Source of the DNA: Cladophialophora immunda
Lineage: Eukaryota > Ascomycota > Eurotiomycetes > Chaetothyriales > Herpotrichiellaceae
NCBI RefSeq assembly: GCF_000835495.1
Contig: NW_015622541.1
Coordinates: 5,890,001-5,954,000, forward strand
DNA length: 64,000 bases
Reading direction: 5' to 3'
The stretch's first letter is position 1, and each line of letters starts with the position of its first letter. A program made the translations under genes and the position numbers. The notes under the pieces were generated by a model that was not told the DNA's origin, did not search any database, and was given only the letters and a program-made list of their open reading frames with translations. Positions 33,220 through 43,344 of this stretch are shown here, one piece after another.

Positions 33220-35436
33220 ATGATGGCCCAGCCTGAGACACCACCACAAAATCCTCCTTACCCTGCGCCTACTGTATCGTTCACTTTTGGTATCTCCGCT
33301 CGGGCTCCTGGTTCTGGTGCCAACACTCCCACAGCCAACACCTACCTTATGCCGACCAGTCCGGCTAAGAACCCTGCCGGCATGAACAACGCCCTGAAAC
33401 CAAGAATCACCAAGAGCACCGGACAGAAGCCGGCTTGCCTGGTTAATGCATCAGTCACCTATTGCGGAAACGACCAGATCTACGCCTTTGGCGGCTTCGA
33501 CCAATTTACGGATGAGGTCTACAATCACGTGCTTCGGCTGGATCTGAAAACGCTAAATTGGGCGCTAGTAGATAATTATGGAGATATCCCCGGGGTGCGG
33601 ATGGGGCATTCAGCATCGCTTTACCAAGGCGACAAACTGCTGGTCTATGGTGGAGAAAATGAACATCGGGAATATCTGTCAGATGTGGTCATCTTGAACC
33701 TGAAAGACCATCACTGGACCCAACCCGATGTCCAGGGTCCCATCCCCAAAGGCAGAGCCAGACACGCCGCGGTCGTTTACGAGGACAAATTGTTCGTCAT
33801 CGGAGGGCTGACCGGAGAGGCCAATTATATTCTTGACGATATATGCTACCTGGATCTGAAGACGTGGACATGGTCCAAAACATGGAGTTTCGTGCAGAGG
33901 TTCGATCACTCTGCCTGGATATGGGGAGGTCGACTATGGGTGCTAGGAGGTCTGGGCGCCGATATGGAACGCGCCTCAGAGATTTGGTGGCTGGATCTGA
34001 AAGGAAGTCCGGCTTTGAATGGTTCTGGCAGGCCGTACTCTACCGTGGGCCGCGTCCCCGCTACCAGACATGAAGGCATACCGCATCCCAACCGCGCTGA
34101 CCGAATCGACATATACACCGCGAACTCGGGCAGTATACACATTCGATCGACGAGGCGGGAGAAGCCAGTCGCACCCGGTGCAATATCGTCGTTGAAATTT
34201 GTTTCTGGCCCTCATGTCCCTCTCCAATCGTCCGGCACGCACTTCCACGTTTGCTCGTCTGGCGCTTTGCTAGACTTTGTCACGCCAGCATCGACTATTC
34301 GTCATAATGAATGCAACCTGTCATCCCTCGAGCTGGACTCGTTGAGATGGCAAAGATTGGTCGAAGGTCCCGAGTTATTCCAACCAGGCTACAAATGGCA
34401 TTACTGTACAATCAATGAGGATGGAACCAAGGTCTGGTTGCTTGGATCCTCTGGAGACTATCCTACTGAGCCCAATCAAGAGCTGCAACTGAGCGAGGTT
34501 TTGGCAGTCGATCTCAAACGGTACGGTTTGCTCGGCAACCTTGACTCCTCCTTCGCATCTGAGCAGAACCGCATCCTGGCCTCCGAACGGCAGACAACAC
34601 ACACCGCTCCCGCTGGCGGTTTGGGATCTGGCCTCGGCTCCGATCTCGCCATGACATTTGACCAACCCCCAGAATCCGGCAGCATGAGCGACTTCATCAT
34701 CACGGCGAACAACATCCCTGCGGATGAGGACGACAACGTTTCGGAAGCTGATTCTCAAATGCGATTCTCCACCAACACGACTAGCAGTCAGGTATTTGTC
34801 TCTGAAAGCTCTGCTGTGTCGCCACCGATCCATGTTCACAAAATGATACTCCAAGCTCGCTGGCCACACTTCAAACGTCTCTACGCTTCAAAAATGATTG
34901 AATACCAGACTTCGCGCTTACACATCCCTGAGCCATACTCGGTTGTACGCGCGTTTCTGTACTACCTGTACACGGACAGCATTGCGCCGCACCCTGTGTT
35001 CTGCCGTGACCTCACAGACGTCGCCGGCATGCTCGTAATGGCGAACCTTTATGACATGCCGAAGCTCCGCCTTCTGTGCGTGAACCGCCTGTCGCGCGAG
35101 ATTGACATTGAACATGCCGCCGTAATTTGGGAGCGCGCAGGACGTACTGAGGAAGAATGGCTGAAGCAGCGCGCCGCCCGCTTCTGCATGACGAACTTCG
35201 GGCGGATCGTACGTACCGAGGGATTCAGGAGCCTGAGTCGGCAGTCTCTGATGGAGCTTTGCGAGGTGGTGGGGATGGAAGGGCGCGTGGTTGATGGTGA
35301 TGAGATGGATGACGCCGATGGCGGGTTCATGCAAGGTGGGGGCCTTAGTGGGCGATATCGACGAAGGAGTCATCGACCCAGTGGGGAGGCGGACGAGACA
35401 GAGGGGGATGACGATGACGGGATGGACATGAACTGA
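33220..35436 (+). CDS. Kelch-repeat and BTB-domain protein (Ral2/LZTR1-like)
   Basis: A single exon of 738 residues that starts with two adjacent ATGs; the first is used. After a Pro-rich N-terminus, Kelch blades begin at about residue 85 (QIYAFGGFDQFTDEVYNHV, KLLVYGGENEHREYLSDV, KLFVIGGLTGEANYILDDI, RLWVLGGLGADMERASEIWW), each with the Gly-Gly and later Trp of the repeat. Around residues 520-640 is a BTB/POZ fold (FVSESSAVSPPIHVHKMILQ, RWPHFKRLY, AFLYYLYTDSI, LVMANLYDMPKLRLLC) with a BACK-like helical region after it. The tail is acidic. The order recalls S. pombe Ral2 and metazoan LZTR1, which act on Ras, the latter as a Cul3 adaptor. That function is inference; the domain calls are good. 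Confidence 0.88.
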   Translation: MMAQPETPPQNPPYPAPTVSFTFGISARAPGSGANTPTANTYLMPTSPAKNPAGMNNALKPRITKSTGQKPACLVNASVTYCGNDQIYAFGGFDQFTDEVYNHVLRLDLKTLNWALVDNYGDIPGVRMGHSASLYQGDKLLVYGGENEHREYLSDVVILNLKDHHWTQPDVQGPIPKGRARHAAVVYEDKLFVIGGLTGEANYILDDICYLDLKTWTWSKTWSFVQRFDHSAWIWGGRLWVLGGLGADMERASEIWWLDLKGSPALNGSGRPYSTVGRVPATRHEGIPHPNRADRIDIYTANSGSIHIRSTRREKPVAPGAISSLKFVSGPHVPLQSSGTHFHVCSSGALLDFVTPASTIRHNECNLSSLELDSLRWQRLVEGPELFQPGYKWHYCTINEDGTKVWLLGSSGDYPTEPNQELQLSEVLAVDLKRYGLLGNLDSSFASEQNRILASERQTTHTAPAGGLGSGLGSDLAMTFDQPPESGSMSDFIITANNIPADEDDNVSEADSQMRFSTNTTSSQVFVSESSAVSPPIHVHKMILQARWPHFKRLYASKMIEYQTSRLHIPEPYSVVRAFLYYLYTDSIAPHPVFCRDLTDVAGMLVMANLYDMPKLRLLCVNRLSREIDIEHAAVIWERAGRTEEEWLKQRAARFCMTNFGRIVRTEGFRSLSRQSLMELCEVVGMEGRVVDGDEMDDADGGFMQGGGLSGRYRRRSHRPSGEADETEGDDDDGMDMN

Positions 35437-36539
35437 TTTCCATCGTCCTGCCTTTCCGATTGACGCAACGGGATCTTCTTGGTTCAACGCAGACCAAGAG
35501 AGCTTGAGACCCAACGGGCCCAATCCAGCCGCGAAGCACACCAAGATGTTCAATTCATCAACACGAGAAAAGGGACATTAACCCCCAACTTCCAACCCTG
35601 ACGAGGTTCGAACTTTCATTCTTCAGCAAGAGTTTTTACCGCGTTGTTACGGCAGATTTTATGCAGGGTTTTGAGGCGAAGCATGGTCGGAATAACGAAA
35701 TGTGTTCCACACACACAAAAAAAGAGGAAGCCTAAGGAAGGAAGGAATCTAGGAGCCCAAAACATGAGGCATAGCGAGGATACAGAATCTGTCAGGAATG
35801 GCGAATACCGGATGGTGGACACTGTACGGGGACCGGGTTGGGATGGGATAGGATGGGCTGGTTCGGGTCTGAGTAAAGGAGCGAGGCTGCATGGTGCTGT
35901 ATAGGTATGCATGTAGGTAGGTGCGTTAACATACGTAACTACCGCGACTTGTAGCCAGCTATGTAGGCAAGCATGTATGAGCTACGGATGGCATTATTCT
36001 TGACACCAAGCAGATAAGCCGTGAGGGTTGGTGTTGGTATCGCATGCTTCGCCCCAATTTTTGACCGACTGCTTCGTGTCGCGTCGTTCTCTTTCTAGTA
36101 CATGTATACAAATACAGCCTCGAAAAGCCCTATCCTAATCCCATTCGAGGATCGGCATGCGTCCGAGGGGCGGCCCCAAGGTGGCCAAGGGCAGACTGCA
36201 CAGTGCGGAGGTCAAGTCAGGTCTGCGCTGCATCTGTTTGGTTTTGCTGTGCTGGGTCTCCATCATCACCTGTTTCCTGGCCGGAGCCCATCCCTTGGAT
36301 GTTACTTCTGTTCATCCTCGCATCTCGTACAATGGACGAAGTTGCCAGGTAGTCGAGTTCGAGCCGACGCTTCAATGCATTTGGATCAAGCCTCCCAACC
36401 TGCAAGACGTTGTTCTGCCTGCTTATCGTGTTTTCTCGAGCCTGCTGTCCAAATGTTCTGCGCTAGCAGATCCTGTTTTCGCGAAGCCTCCAAGGCTTCG
36501 ATGTCGTGGTTGTCATGTTCCCGTACCGACTGGTCCAAC
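35437..36539. other. Convergent 3' flanks with TAGGTA/GCATGTA motifs
   Basis: This is between the stops of the Kelch-BTB gene and the Rae1 gene. An A-rich stretch (CACACAAAAAAAGAGG) lies at 35715. At 35,900-35,990 GCATGTAGGTAGG, TATGTAGGCAAGCATGTATG and similar words recur. No gene is seen; plus-strand frames here and into 36,618 are shadows of Rae1. Confidence 0.4.
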
Positions 36540-37682
36540 CTATCTCTTCTTTCCTCCGGGTCTCGGTTTAACCTCTTCCGGCTGCACCCCATGCAACATA
36601 ATCTTATTTGGGGTTTGAGGTGTATTCTTTTGATAACCTTGACTCCAATCGTAGCATACCGCATACGCAAACACTGTCCCTTGCCTATTGAATGCTGTGG
36701 CCGTGATTGGCGCGCCCACTGCTGGATAACCCTTGAGACGATGTTTCGCATTACCGTCCCAGAAGTGGAAAGTTCCATCGCTGCCTGCCGTCGAAAACGT
36801 TCCATGTACGGGGTGAAAAGAGATGGCGTTGACAGCATAGACGTTGGCAACGTCGCGATTGGGACCAGTGGCGGAGGGTGTGTCGCGGTGGCATTTGAAG
36901 CTGAAGTTGTTGTCGGCGGCTTTTTCTTCCACATATTGGATTGCACATCTGCCCTCGATACTGCCCACCGCGAAGCCCGTGGCATCTGTGAAGCAACTAA
37001 CCACTCTAGTCTGGAATTTCAGCGGAGACTGTACCGACTTGTAAAATTTCTCGGGCGAGTTAAGGTCGACAATATTGATATATCTGTCTGCAGTGCCAAT
37101 GACCAGAAGCTTGTTCTTGACATCCATCGTGTAGACTCGCTCTTGACATTGTAATGTTGCGACCGGGTTTGGGGTTCGCAGATCCCAGTATTTGACGGTT
37201 CGGTCCCACGAGCCGGTAATGAGAATGGGCGAGTTATTGATAGTGGCGAAGCGACACGCTCGGACGGGCTGTTCGTGAGCGACCAGAGTCTGCGGAGTCA
37301 TATTGCCCGATCCCAGGTCAAGGAGCCGAAAAGTCTTGTCGGCACCGCAGCCTGCGACTTTTTGTCCGTCCTAATGTACGGTTAGCATATCGCCCCAGGC
37401 GAATCATACTGCGACAGAACTAACCTCTGACCATGCGCAACCCAAGACCGGGGCGTCAAAATCCATAGCAGCCTTCCCCTCGCTCTGCCCCTGCTCGTTC
37501 ACTTGGTATATCCGGACCTTTTTGTCCCATGACGAGACCGCGAGAAAGTCGCCCTGCGGCGAGAATGCGAGATGAGATGTGCTGTCCTCTGGCGGTTGCA
37601 CCAAAGCGACATCCTTTGACAGATCTCCGGTGGTGCTTGTGGTGGCAGCCGCAGCGGGTGATGATCCAAAGAGCGTGGACAT
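36540..37682 (-). CDS. RAE1: mRNA export factor / nuclear pore WD40 protein Rae1 (Gle2)
   Basis: Exons 37682-37425 and 37370-36540 give 362 residues; yeast Gle2 has 365. The order is MSTLFGSSPAAAATTST, then LVQPPEDSTSHLAFSPQGDF and LAVSSWDKKVRIYQV, DGQKVAGCGADKTFRLLDL, RACRFATINNSPILITGSWD, TVKYWDLRTPNPVATLQCQE, a WD40 propeller very close to the family. GSIEGRCAIQYVEEK and HPVHGTFSTAGSDGTFHFWD are diagnostic. The intron begins GTTAGT and ends CATTAG. The protein binds GLEBS-containing nucleoporins at the pore, supports mRNA export and takes part in spindle control in other fungi. Identification is firm. Confidence 0.95.
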
Positions 37683-39064
37683 CTTACCGAGCTATGGCGC
37701 GGAAGCTTCAGAGGTGGTTTCAACAGGGTATTGCAAGCAGCAGGAGCCGGGCAAGAGGTTATCTATTGAGCGAGAGTCGAGTAGATGGTGGCTAGCACGA
37801 ACAGGCAGGAATTCGGTGCGGCCAACGCGTTGAACATCTCAAGTTTCGAAACAGCGCGACGGCAACTTTCGACCGCCGTTTCCCACGCCAAGGCTGCGGA
37901 CATCGAGTCCACGTCCGTATTTGGAAGTACTATGGCGCCGCCCTACAAATAGACTGTGAGTCCTTTACGGCAGCGTCGGATGATGCCTGTTTGAGCGCAA
38001 CAGATTAAATTGGGCCTAGTGCAATTCAGCATCCACTATCGGATCGATGTTCGACTGTTAAGCTAGAGCAGAAGATTGTTAGATGCCTTGGGGCGAGTAT
38101 CATTGAATGTTGTATTGAACATGGAAAAGTGAGCCTCAAGCAATCAGCTTATCAGGAAAGCCAGGCAAAAAATGCTTCGACGTAAGAAGCATGTCATGAT
38201 CGGCTGGGATAGGCTAATTTGCTTTGAAGCAGGCGACGGGAAAGTCTGGTCTGGCCACCTAATCGTTCACGAGGAGAAAGAAGTTATTGCTTCCTTTGTC
38301 AGACGCAAGCCGCCATTGTATCCGTCCATGTGTGTCAAACCCGCAGAATGCGTCGCAGCTCACGACAGTGTCGTCTACATGCCGCTACGGCAACAGAATG
38401 TAGGCGACATGGAGGGATTCGTGGAAGCAATGTTTACTTCTCTACGTAAGCGTCTCGGCACCCGATCAGATACGGAATGGTACTTAAGATGTGCACCAGT
38501 GGCATTATCATGGCACTCGTCTTGCGGAAGACTTACTAGTGAGAGAACACGAGGACAGATGAGGCGCCCTCCATTAATGGTGAGGAGGCTTTTGAAGAGA
38601 GATGCAAGCAGCAGGAATTCATAGATTGAGGGATATGAGAGCTTCTCGGCACTACAATATATGGTGGAATAGAAACAGAGGGAGACTGCTGCTTTCATCG
38701 ATCAGTATTGGCCGCATCCGGGTCGGAGACCAGGGTGCACCATGCACGAGGCTGAGGGATTCGCCTCGCCCCATTTTGAGACCGAGTCCACGACATCCGT
38801 TGGAACGACCTAGTAAACGCCGACCCTGGCCTCAATTGAAGGTGCAGTACTTCAGCTTGTCCTCGTCACCTTCATTGATCTCTTTCCTGTCGCATTTTCT
38901 TGCTTGCATACATTACCGCAGGCTAGTGACTGCTGCCCTAGCCAGCCTGTACCACACCAGCTTTTACCTCGATCACTACCTCGTCCCTTCCATTCCTTCA
39001 CACCTCTCCCACCTCGATGAATTCCAATACAAGAAGAGGCAATCACAGACACCTGCGCGGCGCC
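37683..39064. other. Divergent upstream region of RAE1 and the rhomboid gene; weak reading frame at 38172-38624
   Basis: These 1.4 kb separate two outward starts. The plus frame from ATG 38172 to 38624 has a mildly protein-like N-terminal part (MIGWDRLICFEAGDGKVWSG and on), faintly like the start of fumarylacetoacetase-family proteins. It loses that character within 100 codons. It might be a gene relic, but I do not call it. Confidence 0.35.
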
Positions 39065-39904
39065 ATGCCACCTGAGACTTCATTCCGTGGGTACCCCGGC
39101 AGCAGAGCAATCATGTATCTGTGTAAGCTATCCCTTCCACTCCCCCACCAGGAGGAAAACTAGCTGCTGTTGTTGCGGTGGAAGACGTCGCAACTAGAGA
39201 CGGCTGATTCTGGTCCATTCCACACAGGTATCGCAACCTGCGTCTGTGTCTGGGCAGCGTGGCATTGGAGCATGGGAGACCTGCAGACCGAGGGTCTTTG
39301 GAAAGACTCTCCCAGCCTCGAGCAGCGACAGACGCTGCACAGCCTGAACAAGCACTTCACAGTCAAACTGGCCGACATTAAGCAAAAAAGATGGTGGACT
39401 TTGATAACCCCAGCTTTTAGCCATATCCGACTCGACCACATTGTTGGGAACCTGATGGCCTTTTCCGAATTTTCGAGGATGCTACTGGTATCTGGGATTG
39501 GTCCCCTGCGGTATGGGTTGCTCATTCTCGGCTCCGCTATTTCAGCACATCTTGCATTCTTATACCATGCTTCCCGGCGGCGTCCACCCCCGTGGTGGTG
39601 GGCCTTACTGATGCCGCGCATAGAGTTACGGGCACTTGGCCTGTCGGGCGTGGTCATGGGTCTGGGTGCCGCGCTATTTCTGGCGGCTCCTAAGATCAGA
39701 GTGGATGTTTCGAGGACACAGTCGCTGCCAGGCTGGCTGCTAATGGTGGTGTACATCGTCTACGACGCTTCCAGGCTGGATGACTCGTCTTCGGAGGTTG
39801 CGCACGCAGCACATCTGGGCGGGGCCGCCTTCGGAGCCGTCTTTTATTTCCTCGCCTTGCGAGGCAGTACCGCGCTGCCATACTTATGGCTTTTGCAAGA
39901 GTAA
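39065..39904 (+). CDS. Rhomboid-family intramembrane serine protease
   Basis: Exons 39065-39122 and 39228-39904 give 244 residues. The rhomboid signature is complete: HIRLDHIVGNLMAF with the HxxxN pair (His90, Asn94), the nucleophile in LGLSG (Ser159), and the partner His in AHAAHLGGAAFG (His215). About six hydrophobic segments are visible, the first starting near residue 17. An insert rich in Arg, Pro and Trp (RRRPPPWWWALLMPRIELR) separates the helix before GLSG. With both catalytic residues kept, it should be an active membrane protease. Mitochondrial (Pcp1-like) or Golgi (Rbd2-like) location is undecided, since the short N-terminus gives no clear targeting signal. The intron splits a Cys codon. 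Confidence 0.85.
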
Positions 39905-40592
39905 GAGTATCAATATTCTGATGGGCGGACGGTTGGAGATTTGCCTGATCCAAAGGAGCGGCAGCTTGCCGGTATGGATCAAATAAGGGGGAATGTCTTC
40001 TTGATTCAATGTCGGTGGTGAATCAAGTGTGCAAAAGGGACAAAGGATAAACCAAGAGCAACTTCGAGGTATTTAGCGGTTCGGAAATAAACCTTGCACG
40101 AGCACAAGGGCAATAAGTATCAACTTTTGGCAGCAACCTTGGGAAGGCTGAAAGCTTAAAGAGAAGAGCTGCAGCCGGGTCAAGTCACAACTGTGGGATT
40201 TTCTACACAGTATATAGATAGTTAGTGGCCAATCGATGAGCCTGAGCGTAGCTTTTACTCGTCTAGCTGAGGGAAACAAACGAAGAACTGTTGGTCCAAG
40301 GCATTCCCATCAAGTTGCCCCAATCAAGCCAAGGCATTTCTTACCAATGGCACTCCGGTATACTTCTGAACCAAGGGCATTGCACTTTCCAAGATGAGTG
40401 ACGAAACTCCTCTAACCTTCTAGACAATATGTCTCTCATCCCGTCTTCTTCGCGATCCTAAATTCGTCCCCGAAGGGTCTTCCAATACAACGGGGGTAAG
40501 TGTTCGTACTCTATAGACCATGAGACCCTGACAAGTCGAGAGATTGTGGCTTCATCCATGTACAGTGTGCTGGCGCCGTCTCGCAGGAACGC
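39905..40592. other. Convergent 3' flanks, no gene seen
   Basis: This is between the stops of the rhomboid gene and the acidic orphan. Only short frames of mixed composition are present. Confidence 0.4.
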
Positions 40593-41606
40593 CTAGATGG
40601 CGTGAAAGTATCCATCCTCATCTGGACCGTCGCCTTCGAACTCATCTTCACCCTCCCCCTCCCCTTCGCCTTCGTCTTCAAACTCGCCTTCCTCCCCGAA
40701 ATCATCTTCTCCGTGGCCCTCCTCGTGAGTCGCGAAATGCTCTGTGCCTTCTTCCTCCTGGGGATCGAAGGCCTCGTGGGAATCATCCTCCGCCGCCCCA
40801 AATTGCTGCCCCGGGTGGCCTTGCTGGGTTGGGGCGGCGGAGTGGCTCTGACCCTGGGTGCCGTGGGCTTGCACCGCCTGCAGGAGCTGCCTCTCGTACT
40901 CGATCGAGTCCTGCGTGAGCGGCGGCAGGTCCGGGATGCCGGCCTGCGCGAAGGCCTGTCTCACCTGCCGGTCGAACTTGGCCTGGCCGGCCGGGTTTGT
41001 GGGGAGAGGCGGAGCCTCCAGGCCTCGACTGTGGAGCACTTCGACCGCCTGCTGATTGAGGCTTGCCTGTGCGTTGCGCTGGGCCTGCGTGTCCAGGTCA
41101 TCCTCGCCTCCTTCATCCTCGTCATCGTCGTCGCCCAAGTCTGCCGTGGGGTCAAAGTCGAGAGGATCTTGCGGACGCCTCGCGGTGGGGTTTGGCGCCG
41201 TCGAGCCCGACGGCGCTGGTGCCGCGGTTCTCTCGGAGACGGTAAACGACAAGAACCCGTCGGTCGACGTGTTCGGCCTGTCGTCGTTGAGTGAAGTGGG
41301 CGCTCCCCTCCCGTTGGCCTCCGCATACGCCACCGCGAAGAACCGCCCGCCGCCCTCGAAGAGCACCGAGTGTGCCAGAAACACAAAGTTGGTCGCCGAG
41401 ACTGGAGAGTCGCCCTGGTATAGCCGGCTCGGGGGTTGCTTTTGCAGCTTGTGCGGATTGGGGACTTGCTGGGTATATGTGATGGTCCAGCCGGAACCCC
41501 TGGGCGCCGTAGGGTTGGACGGGCCTGCTGGGCTTTGTGTCGAGCTTCCTGCCGTGGCATTGGGAGGACGCGGGCGCCTGAACATCGAAGGTAGTTTGGA
41601 TGCCAT
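40593..41606 (-). CDS. Orphan fungal protein with strongly acidic C-terminal region
   Basis: A single exon of 337 residues from ATG 41606; the open frame goes 21 codons further upstream but without ATG. Residues about 35-125 look folded (GSGWTITYTQQVPNPHKLQK, NFVFLAHSVLFEGGGRFFAV, DGFLSFTVSERT). Next come DDDDEDEGGEDDLDTQ, a middle segment (KFDRQVRQAFAQAGIPDLPP), and a tail dominated by Glu, Asp and Gly (EGEGEGEGEDEFEGDGPDED). I do not recognise the family and see no catalytic motif, signal peptide or membrane helix. The codon pattern and the long frame support a real gene. The acidic tail could bind histones or basic partners, which is only a guess. Confidence 0.72.
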   Translation of the reverse strand: MASKLPSMFRRPRPPNATAGSSTQSPAGPSNPTAPRGSGWTITYTQQVPNPHKLQKQPPSRLYQGDSPVSATNFVFLAHSVLFEGGGRFFAVAYAEANGRGAPTSLNDDRPNTSTDGFLSFTVSERTAAPAPSGSTAPNPTARRPQDPLDFDPTADLGDDDDEDEGGEDDLDTQAQRNAQASLNQQAVEVLHSRGLEAPPLPTNPAGQAKFDRQVRQAFAQAGIPDLPPLTQDSIEYERQLLQAVQAHGTQGQSHSAAPTQQGHPGQQFGAAEDDSHEAFDPQEEEGTEHFATHEEGHGEDDFGEEGEFEDEGEGEGEGEDEFEGDGPDEDGYFHAI

Positions 41607-43344
41607 GGGATAGATTGGTAGATCAACAATAAGCGCTGGGGAGGAATGTGAAAAGCAAAAAGAAACCACTCAGATAACACGTGCTCGTCGAGATAGAATG
41701 TAGTCTATACAGATTGGTGTAGCGGGAAAGAGAAGAGCGGATTAATAGTAGTTCACAGAGCAGTGACTGCCCCTCGCTTCCTCGTGCTGTTGGATGGTCT
41801 GATATTTGATCTAGTTCTATACTGGACAATGCCTCCGAGTGCACAAATTTAATACCTCGACTAAGCAGCCCGCACGCCATCCTTCAGCCCAAAACCCAGT
41901 GTTCGCGTAGCCCAAGGGGGATTTTGGGTGACCTGGATAATTGGAGGCGGTAGCGAAAGGTAACGGTGACAAAATCCCATGAACTTACAATGTGGACTAA
42001 GAGAGAGCGAGGTATGAAAGGACACCTTCTCAGAGTGACTATTTGTATTGAAGGATTGCAGGGCTCCTCCTGATTGGTGCCGGCGGGGATAAGGCTCGCC
42101 AGGCTTATATGTCGATATCCTTAACCCTTTACTTAGTAATACAATACTCCGTCTTGTCCGTCTCACCTCTGGATAAGTTGTCCGGGGCCTTTTCCTTTTC
42201 TTCAGTGGTTGAGCTGATGCTAACTAGCGCCAAGGGAGACCGTGAGTTTCAACCCCCAACTGCGAGGCTTTGACGCCCAGGTAAGGTGCCCCGCTGGAAG
42301 GAAGTGGTATCAATAGAGCATGTACACAGAGACTCCAATTGACACTTGTGATGAGGCGTCTTCTGCGGATGGAGTCTCCTGATTCTTGGTCGGATCTTCA
42401 TTCGGGCGTCCATTTCAGCTGCATGGACACTGGAAATATGGAGTTACAACTTTGCAGGGCCACGATTAATTGACCACTGACAGATTCGCCGTGACTGTCG
42501 AATCCCAGAGAGGCATTGCAATAACAGGCATTTCTCTTCTCTGGTTACCCCTTCTCTGCTCGACTGAGCCCATACTCGAGCCAGTTGGGTTGCTGTAATC
42601 GTGGGCGAGTTTTCCAACAGAGGCGGCTTAGTCAGAGCGGCTTATCAACAAGCCCTGAAGCCTTTGGCCTGTTCCACTTTCAGTGACAGGAGTCTCGGAG
42701 TGGAATGCCTTGCGCGATCACGGCGGAGCTGACGCAAGGCTCATTACAGTAAACCGGGTCTCAAACAACATTGCCGGCGTCTATTCTATTTCTGCAAAGT
42801 ATAAGCGATGTGGCATGCTGCGAGTCATTCCCGTGACAATTGGCCGAAACTGGCACCTTGGATAGTAAGCCGTGGGGAAACCGGATTGTGTATCTCGCAT
42901 GCGACTGGCGAACGTCCAAGGAGAAAAAGGTACTGAGCGGACCGTCCCACTGTGACTTATAACGTGGCAGTGTACCTGGCTTATTGTCAGATAGTCTGAT
43001 GATGGGTCCATCAGCAGCCGTTCTGGACTTGTAGGAGGAATCTGGTGAAAAGTCAATGAGCCGGAATGGCTTCGTATGACACTGGTGCACTTTCCAATCT
43101 GGGCACCAGGCCATCCTCCACCGCTGGATTCATCTGACTTCTATATTAGACAACCCACTTTATCTCAGTCCGGTCCGGGCAGAAATCAAAAAGTTGACGC
43201 AGAAATGTGAGTGGGGTGTGTTCGATGATGTGCTTCTTGTGCTTGATAGGGTCTGCCGTGTTTGGGGTCAGAAGGTCTAAATAGAGCATAAGTACATCCC
43301 CTCCAAGTCTTCTTTCTCCTTATGGCATCTGGTGGGATGGCTCG
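41607..43344. other. Intergenic, no supportable gene
   Basis: This is 1.7 kb between the start of the acidic orphan and the stop of a Zn2Cys6 gene, both on the minus strand. Short frames on both strands, including 41861-42166 and 42761-43114, lack family resemblance. No repeat or RNA gene was recognised. Confidence 0.4.

Noticed and set aside
38172..38624. Plus-strand frame of 150 codons faintly like the start of a fumarylacetoacetase-type protein
   Set aside because: Resemblance is limited to the first part, no following exon could be joined, and the catalytic region is absent. At most a relic.
40602..41613. Long plus-strand frames of up to 230 codons
   Set aside because: Antisense to the acidic orphan gene; they arise because Glu/Asp-rich codons leave the reverse frames open.
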